From Porphyromonadaceae bacterium UBA4277 (GTDB lineage: Bacteria > Bacteroidota > Bacteroidia > Bacteroidales > Muribaculaceae): a stretch of DNA of 10,387 nucleotides. The translations under genes were made by a program, and so were the position numbers. The stretch lies in NCBI GenBank assembly GCA_002395965.1, contig DGVT01000096.1, forward strand, positions 470 to 10,856, in the 5' to 3' direction. Below the pieces are notes generated by a model. It had not been told where the DNA came from. It saw nothing but the letters and a program-made list of their open reading frames with translations, and ran no database searches. Shown piece after piece: positions 6,180 through 10,387 of this stretch (positions are counted from its first letter, which is position 1; each line of letters opens with the position of its first letter).

Positions 6180-8612
6180 CTACTTTGAGCCCTCTTTCGC
6201 TACGGTCTCTTGCTGCTGCGCAGGGGCTGTGGCAGTGTCGGGAGTTGCAACAGTTTCATTAATGGGTATTGAATCCAAGTCGAGGCTGTCAACCGCCCAG
6301 TCAATGCTATCGACCATCACTTCGTCGATGCACTGGACGTACTGAGCCGGATCCACATATTCGCGCTGCTGGAACCGGGCATGATATTTCCTGAATGCCG
6401 CATCGTTGAAAACCCTGTTGAGGAATGCTCCGCAAATGGGTAACGCCGTGCGGCTTCCCTGCCCGTAGGCTCCCGATGTGAAGTGTATCTGCCTGTATTC
6501 GCCTCCCACCCAGGCTCCACACACCAGCCGCGGACTCACCGCCACAAACCAAGCATCGGCATGGCGGTTGCTGGTTCCTGTCTTGCCGCCGAAGTCGGTG
6601 TCATACATCGCACTGGTGATATAGCCGTTCAGCGCTTGCGACGTGCCTCCGGCATCGGTGCGTCCGGCCATGAGCATCTGCTGCATCAGGAATGCAGCAC
6701 GATATGGCAGGGCGCGATGGTGGTCGGGCTTGGCGCGATATATTTCCACGCCATTATGGTCGGTGATGTGTGTCACCATCACCGGGTCGGTGCACACGCC
6801 TTCGTTAGCCACGGTGCAATAGGCGTTCACCAGCTCGAGCAGGTTGACATCGCTTGCACCCAGCGCCAGTGCCGGCGTGAGCTCGAGTTCGCTCTCGATG
6901 CCCATGTCACGGGCCGTCTGGGCCACTATGGGGATGCCTATTTCTGTGCCCACTCTCACTGCCACGCTATTAATGCTCTGTGCAAAGGCCGACCGCAGGG
7001 TGATGTTCGAGCCCGAGAAGCGCCCGTTGGCATTGGTGGGACGCCAGTGCACCATCTCGCCCTTCACGCGGTCATAGACCAGGGTGTCGATATAGGTGTC
7101 GGGGCGACGCACGCATGGCGTGAGGCCATGAGCCATGGCTGCGGCATAGACAAAGAGCTTGAATGTGCTGCCCGGCTGGTGCATTGCCGTCACCTTATCA
7201 TATTTCCACGTATTGAAATCCACATCGCCCACCCAGGCCTTGACGTGGCCCGTTTCGGGCTCCATAGCCACAAAGCCGGTGTGCATGAAGTGGAGCATAT
7301 AGCGAATGGAGTCGAGCGAGCTCATCTCCATGTACAGCGTGTCGTTATCATAGTCAAACAGGTGCACGCGGTGCGGCACGTTCATGTAGTGGTTCACCGA
7401 GTCAAGGTCGTTAGGGTAGCGCGCCAGCAGACTGCGATACACATCGGTGTTGCGAGCCTTGTCTTCGACAAAGTTAGGTATGGGCTTGTTGTCCTCATCG
7501 AGCCAGCAGTCGCGGTCGCCCCACTGGCTGCGGAAGTTCTGCTGCACGATGCGCATTTTCTCGCTCACAGCCTGCTCGGCATATCGCTGCATGCGAGTAT
7601 CGATGGTGGTGTAGATGCGCAGTCCGTCGCGATACAGGTCATGACCCGTTTCGCGGCACCACTGCTCGAGCTCGGCAGCCACGGCCTGGCGGAAGTAGAG
7701 CGCCTGGCCGTCGTAGGCATTCTCGGCGGCATAGTGCAGCTCGATGGGCAAGCGGCTGATGGAGTCGTATTCCTGCTTCGTCAAGTGTCCGCGCACGCGC
7801 ATATTGTCGAGCACGACGTTGCGACGCCTCAGGCTGTTCTTGGGGTTAAGCCGCGGGTTATAGGTGCTGGTGGCCTTGAGCAGTCCCACCAGCACTGCAC
7901 ACTCTTGCATGGTGAGCTCGCGCGGGGTCTTTGAGAAATAGGTAGATGCTGCCGTCTTGATGCCGTAGGCATTGCTGCCAAAGTCAACCGTATTGGCATA
8001 CATCTCAAGGATTTGCCGCTTGTTGTAAAACATCTCGAGCTTGGTGGCGATAATCCACTCCTTGCTCTTCATGATGAGCATTTTCACGCCGGGAATGTAT
8101 CCGAGCAAGCCTGTGGAGTATTCCACCCTGGTGCGGAACATGTTCTTCACAAGTTGCTGCGTGATGGTGCTTGCACCACGCGGGCGGCCATAGAGCACCA
8201 TGTCTTTGATGGCTGCTGCAAGCCCACCGAAGTCGATGCCGCGATGTTTATAGAAGCGTTCGTCCTCAGTGTCGATGAGCACGGTGAAAAACTTGGGATT
8301 GATTGAGTCGTAGGGCACCGGCGTGCGGTTCTCATCGAAGTATTTGCCCAGTTCCTGCCCATCGGCACTATAGATATAGCTTGCCTCGGCAGTGTCGGGG
8401 TGCATGATGCGCTTAGTGCTGGGCGACTTGCCAAACAACCACAGGAAATTAATATCTACCGCTATAAGGTAAAAGACAAAAAGCACAATAACCGTGGCCA
8501 GAGCTGAAAGAGTCTTCACATACCACGGCCGGCCCTTGTACAGGCCTTTATACCAGTGCTTAAAGCGGCGCCACTGATCCACCGCCAGTTTTTTTATAGA
8601 ATTTATTGACAT
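6180..8612 (-). CDS. mrcA: Class A bifunctional penicillin-binding protein (PBP1A type)
   Basis: The enzyme polymerises lipid II and cross-links stem peptides; it is anchored in the inner membrane with its domains in the periplasm. The 810-residue product has a basic cytosolic N-terminus, one membrane helix (about 34-52), then a GT51 domain: EDERFYKHRGID (116-127, catalytic E116), GASTITQQLVKN (146-157) and QILEMYANTVDFG (200-212). The transpeptidase domain carries all three hallmarks: S482-TF-K485, S546-I-N548, and K677-TGT. A segment of roughly 100 residues (about 350-445) separates the two domains. The C-terminal 45 residues are Asp/Ser then Ala/Thr/Gln rich and probably disordered. ATG 8612 lies just behind a well-formed Bacteroidetes promoter (8636-8667), supporting the start. 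It is divergent from the ThrE-family gene and upstream of rdgB. Family assignment is certain; the mrcA symbol is by analogy. Confidence 0.95.
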   Translation of the reverse strand: MSINSIKKLAVDQWRRFKHWYKGLYKGRPWYVKTLSALATVIVLFVFYLIAVDINFLWLFGKSPSTKRIMHPDTAEASYIYSADGQELGKYFDENRTPVPYDSINPKFFTVLIDTEDERFYKHRGIDFGGLAAAIKDMVLYGRPRGASTITQQLVKNMFRTRVEYSTGLLGYIPGVKMLIMKSKEWIIATKLEMFYNKRQILEMYANTVDFGSNAYGIKTAASTYFSKTPRELTMQECAVLVGLLKATSTYNPRLNPKNSLRRRNVVLDNMRVRGHLTKQEYDSISRLPIELHYAAENAYDGQALYFRQAVAAELEQWCRETGHDLYRDGLRIYTTIDTRMQRYAEQAVSEKMRIVQQNFRSQWGDRDCWLDEDNKPIPNFVEDKARNTDVYRSLLARYPNDLDSVNHYMNVPHRVHLFDYDNDTLYMEMSSLDSIRYMLHFMHTGFVAMEPETGHVKAWVGDVDFNTWKYDKVTAMHQPGSTFKLFVYAAAMAHGLTPCVRRPDTYIDTLVYDRVKGEMVHWRPTNANGRFSGSNITLRSAFAQSINSVAVRVGTEIGIPIVAQTARDMGIESELELTPALALGASDVNLLELVNAYCTVANEGVCTDPVMVTHITDHNGVEIYRAKPDHHRALPYRAAFLMQQMLMAGRTDAGGTSQALNGYITSAMYDTDFGGKTGTSNRHADAWFVAVSPRLVCGAWVGGEYRQIHFTSGAYGQGSRTALPICGAFLNRVFNDAAFRKYHARFQQREYVDPAQYVQCIDEVMVDSIDWAVDSLDLDSIPINETVATPDTATAPAQQQETVAKEGSK

Positions 8613-8635
8613 CGTTTTGTCGATTTTTCAACCGA

Positions 8636-8667
8636 CAAAGGTAGTGCAAACCGAACACAAAAGCAAA
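8636..8667 (-). promoter_or_regulatory. Promoter of the PBP1A gene
   Basis: Read on the minus strand, TTTG (8667-8664) is followed by exactly 20 nt and then TACCTTTG (8643-8636). This is a full match to the Bacteroidetes consensus TTTG-N19-21-TAnnTTTG. Transcription would start near 8629, leaving about 17 nt before the ATG at 8612. The -33 box and the spacer lie inside the first copy of a 56-bp direct repeat, while the -7 box abuts it. Confidence 0.75.
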
Positions 8668-8699
8668 TTTATTTGATTTTGTTAAGGCGAAGCCTACCT
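8644..8699. repeat. 56-bp direct repeat, copy 1
   Basis: This copy begins GTGCAAACCGAACACAAAAG and ends GGCGAAGCCTACCT. It matches copy 2 (8720-8775) at 54 of 56 positions (differences at 8679 and 8684), offset by 76 bp. It contains the -33 box of the PBP promoter and a small hairpin, AGGC-gaa-GCCT (8685-8695). Confidence 0.95.
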
Positions 8700-8701
8700 T
8701 A

Positions 8702-8713
8702 GCGCGAAAGCGC
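8702..8713. other. GCGC-GAAA-GCGC hairpin between the repeat copies
   Basis: A perfect 4-bp inverted repeat closes a GAAA tetraloop on the plus strand, a GNRA type known to stabilise RNA hairpins. It lies in the 20-bp spacer separating the two 56-bp repeats. On the minus strand the loop is TTTC, so any RNA role would favour plus-strand transcription. Confidence 0.5.
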
Positions 8714-8719
8714 AACGGA

Positions 8720-8775
8720 GTGCAAACCGAACACAAAAGCAAATTTATTTGATTATGTTGAGGCGAAGCCTACCT
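8720..8775. repeat. 56-bp direct repeat, copy 2
   Basis: This is the second copy of the repeat at 8644-8699, with two substitutions, and it also carries AGGC-gaa-GCCT (8761-8771). Read on the minus strand it keeps TTTG and the 20-nt spacer, but the sequence at the -7 position is TCCGTTG rather than TACCTTTG. It therefore looks like a duplicated promoter whose -7 box was lost or never copied. Confidence 0.95.
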
Positions 8776-8777
8776 AC

Positions 8778-8811
8778 ACACTCCTCCGGCCCGTCGGGCC
8801 ACCGAGAGTGT
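8778..8811. other. GC-rich two-level stem-loop in the divergent intergenic region
   Basis: Outer arms ACACTC (8778-8783) and GAGTGT (8806-8811) enclose inner arms GGCCC (8788-8792) and GGGCC (8796-8800). There is no T-run on the plus strand, so it is not a classical terminator for rightward transcripts. It could form a DNA cruciform, insulate the two divergent genes, or be part of the repeat cassette. It is about 140 bp upstream of the ThrE-family start. Confidence 0.5.
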
Positions 8812-8886
8812 ATCAAAAGTCAACTCATTGAAAAATGCACCGATTTTTCGGGCGAATATTTGCAGAATTGATTATTCTTTCGGAAT

Positions 8887-8919
8887 TTTGCACTGCGATA
8901 GCAAGTTTTCTTACCTTTC
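8887..8919 (+). promoter_or_regulatory. Likely promoter of the ThrE-family gene
   Basis: TTTG (8887-8890), 21 nt, then TACCTTTC (8912-8919) matches the Bacteroidetes promoter pattern at all but the last base of the -7 box. Transcription would start near 8926, leaving about 23 nt before ATG 8949. This argues against the upstream ATG at 8835. The rest of 8776-8948 shows no gene. Confidence 0.45.
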
Positions 8920-8948
8920 GACTCAAGTCAGCACGCTCTCAACCATTT

Positions 8949-10268
8949 ATGAACATTCACAGCAACACATCCAACCCACCTGCCGCTGGCGATGCCCGCG
9001 CAGCCGCCGACCTGGCCGAGGTGCTCGAAGTGGCAGCCAAAGCCGGGCACATACTGCTCGAAAACGGTGCCGAAATATCGCGCGTGGAAGACATTATGAG
9101 CCGCATCTCATCGTGTTTCGGTGTAGATTCCGGCAACTTCTTCGTCCTCTCCAACGGCATCTTCACCACAGGCCAGGCAAAGAAAGTATCGAAATCGGGA
9201 GGACAGTCATCGACCTATGCCAACGTCGAGTTCATCCCCATCAGGGGCATTCAGCTCTCGAAGGTGGTGGCCGTTAACCGACTGAGCTATGATGTGGTGA
9301 ATGGCAAGTTAGGGCTTGCCCAGGCGCGCGAACGCCTTGAAAGCATCAGCAAGGCACCCCCTAAACCCGCCTGGGAACAGATTTTGGGGTCAGGCATCGG
9401 AGCCGCCGGCTTCTGCGCAGTGTTCGGCGGCGGCTGGACCGACTGCGGCGTGGCCCTGGCGGTGGGACTGCTGCTATACGCTTTTGTGCTGCTGGTGAGC
9501 AACCGCTACCTTTCAAAGATAGTGGGAGGCATCTGCAACGCACTGGTGGCCACACTGCTGTGCATCCTGGCTTGGCGCATGCACCTGGGCGTGAGCCTGG
9601 CCAACATCATCATCGGCGCCATCATGCCGCTCATTCCGGGAGTGCCGTTTGTGAATGGCGTGCGCGACCTGGCCAATTCCGACTATCTGGCTGGCTTCAC
9701 ACGACTCACCGATGCCATGCTTGGCTTCTTCTGCATTGCCGTGGGGGTGTCGCTGGTCTTCGTCGTCGATGGCTCGCTGCATGGCGGCATGCTTAACTTG
9801 AGCATGAGCGTGCATCCCAGCACTGCCAGCCTGCTCATCCAGGCCTTTGCCGCCTTTACCGGAACAGCAGCCTTTGCGCTGCTGTTCGGCATCGACCGCG
9901 AACACTATGTGCCGGCCGGCGTGATAGGTGCCATCGGCTGGGTGATATATCTCATCTTGGTGCGCAACTGCGGCGCCACACCCACCCTCGCCACACTGGT
10001 TGCCGCCACACTGGTGTGCATCCTGTCGCGCATTGCTGCAATACCCTTCCGCATCCCGGCACAGGGCTTCCTGCTGTGCGGCATCTTCCCATTGGTGCCG
10101 GGAGCAGGCATCTTCTGGTTCACCTACTACCTGACCGATGCACGGTTCGACCTGTCGATGCAAAGTGGGTGGCTGGCCAGCAAAATAGCCATCGCCATAG
10201 TGTTAGGCATCATCCTGGCCATGGAACTGCCACAGCGCCTGTTCTCCCACAGTCACAAGACACACTGA
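8949..10268 (+). CDS. Threonine/serine exporter family protein (fused ThrE, YjjP+YjjB type)
   Basis: This is a multi-spanning inner-membrane exporter of the ThrE family; members export threonine/serine (Corynebacterium ThrE) or succinate (E. coli YjjPB). The 439-residue product joins both family halves, which E. coli encodes as two genes. Residues 20-140 form the soluble N-terminal part, with AKAGHILLENGAEISRVED (30-48) and VNRLSYDVVNGKL (109-121) as hallmarks. About ten hydrophobic segments follow from 143 to 425. Each membrane half contains a matching loop: AIMPLIPGVPF (224-234) and GIFPLVPGAGI (378-388), reflecting the two-half architecture. The open frame extends back to ATG 8835, but those 38 residues do not look like the family and the likely promoter lies within them, so I start at 8949. 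Substrate cannot be decided; succinate is attractive for a fumarate-respiring Bacteroidete but this is inference. Confidence 0.92.
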   Translation: MNIHSNTSNPPAAGDARAAADLAEVLEVAAKAGHILLENGAEISRVEDIMSRISSCFGVDSGNFFVLSNGIFTTGQAKKVSKSGGQSSTYANVEFIPIRGIQLSKVVAVNRLSYDVVNGKLGLAQARERLESISKAPPKPAWEQILGSGIGAAGFCAVFGGGWTDCGVALAVGLLLYAFVLLVSNRYLSKIVGGICNALVATLLCILAWRMHLGVSLANIIIGAIMPLIPGVPFVNGVRDLANSDYLAGFTRLTDAMLGFFCIAVGVSLVFVVDGSLHGGMLNLSMSVHPSTASLLIQAFAAFTGTAAFALLFGIDREHYVPAGVIGAIGWVIYLILVRNCGATPTLATLVAATLVCILSRIAAIPFRIPAQGFLLCGIFPLVPGAGIFWFTYYLTDARFDLSMQSGWLASKIAIAIVLGIILAMELPQRLFSHSHKTH

Positions 10269-10309
10269 TTGAGAGCGTTTAGACTATAGGCACTTGCGGC
10301 TTGTAACTA

Positions 10310-10324
10310 CCAAGCAATGCTTGG
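10310..10324 (+). terminator. Possible weak hairpin terminator after the ThrE-family gene
   Basis: CCAAGCA (10310-10316) and TGCTTGG (10318-10324) form a perfect inverted repeat around one base, 41 nt after the stop codon. In RNA it would close about five pairs over a 5-nt loop. No T-run follows, so intrinsic termination is doubtful. Confidence 0.3.
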
Positions 10325-10347
10325 CACTACTTGACCGCTCGTCTGCT

Positions 10348-10387
10348 TGTTTACTTGTTTACTCGTTTACTCGTTTACTTGTTTACT
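10348..10387. repeat. 8-bp tandem repeat (YGTTTACT)x5, running off the window end
   Basis: Five consecutive 8-bp units read TGTTTACT, TGTTTACT, CGTTTACT, CGTTTACT, TGTTTACT, varying only in the first base. The array reaches the last base of the window, so its full length and what lies beyond are unknown. It is in non-coding DNA 79 bp after the ThrE-family gene. Confidence 0.9.

Noticed and set aside
6483..7934. Long 483-codon open frame on the plus strand
   Set aside because: It lies antisense to the PBP1A gene, is rich in His, Ala, Val and Gly as expected from reading GC-rich coding DNA backwards, and has no recognisable domain. PBP motifs on the opposite strand are unambiguous.
8664..8671. 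TAAATTTG on the minus strand as the PBP -7 box
   Set aside because: It matches TAnnTTTG, but no -33 TTTG lies at the right distance upstream. Its TTTG instead serves as the -33 box of a better promoter with TACCTTTG at 8636-8643. A secondary start is not excluded.
8644..8775. Possible CRISPR-like array
   Set aside because: There are only two copies, the unit is longer than usual, the spacer is a 20-bp hairpin, and no cas genes are present.
8835..8948. 38-residue N-terminal extension of the ThrE-family protein
   Set aside because: It is not typical of the family, and a likely promoter (8887-8919) lies inside it. The Met at 8949 fits better.
9513..10163. 216-codon minus-strand open frame
   Set aside because: It is the shadow of the membrane half of the ThrE-family gene; its Gln/His/Cys-rich composition is an artefact of hydrophobic codons read in reverse.

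Overview
The window looks like a chromosomal segment from a Gram-negative member of the Bacteroidales, most likely a gut lineage such as Muribaculaceae or Prevotellaceae. The family-level guess is an inference. Supporting it are genes for menaquinone, Kdo/LPS-type sugar and peptidoglycan synthesis, a type II signal peptide, promoters of the Bacteroidetes type (TTTG near -33, TAnnTTTG near -7), and mostly absent Shine-Dalgarno sequences. Base composition is moderately GC-rich with low-GC intergenic stretches. No mobile element, CRISPR array, rRNA or tRNA was seen.

Layout: (1) 1-437, 3' end of ATP-type phosphoenolpyruvate carboxykinase, closed by a hairpin terminator. (2) 645-2265, menA (menaquinone prenyltransferase) and mtgA (monofunctional peptidoglycan glycosyltransferase), 34 bp apart and probably co-transcribed. 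(3) 2369-2743, a small tyrosine-rich lipoprotein with its own -7 box. (4) 2827-5471, a rightward run: a CBS-less arabinose-5-phosphate isomerase with an unusually good Shine-Dalgarno, a PfkB-fold protein whose catalytic motifs look destroyed, and a TPR-like helical protein. (5) 5499-8612, leftward genes rdgB (house-cleaning NTP pyrophosphatase) and a class A bifunctional penicillin-binding protein (PBP1A type), converging on group 4. (6) 8613-8948, a divergent control region with a 56-bp direct repeat, several hairpins and opposing promoters. (7) 8949-10268, a fused ThrE-family amino-acid/organic-acid exporter. (8) 10269-10387, non-coding, ending in an 8-bp tandem repeat cut by the window edge.

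The theme is mainly housekeeping: cell-envelope building (two GT51 glycosyltransferases, the Kdo precursor enzyme, a lipoprotein) plus respiratory quinone synthesis, central carbon metabolism and nucleotide-pool sanitation. I see no obvious defence or mobile system. The most unusual points are the probable pseudokinase beside a single-domain arabinose-phosphate isomerase, the promoter-embedded repeat upstream of the PBP gene, and a strand-biased TTAGG pentamer that coincides with a marked TTA-Gly codon pairing.
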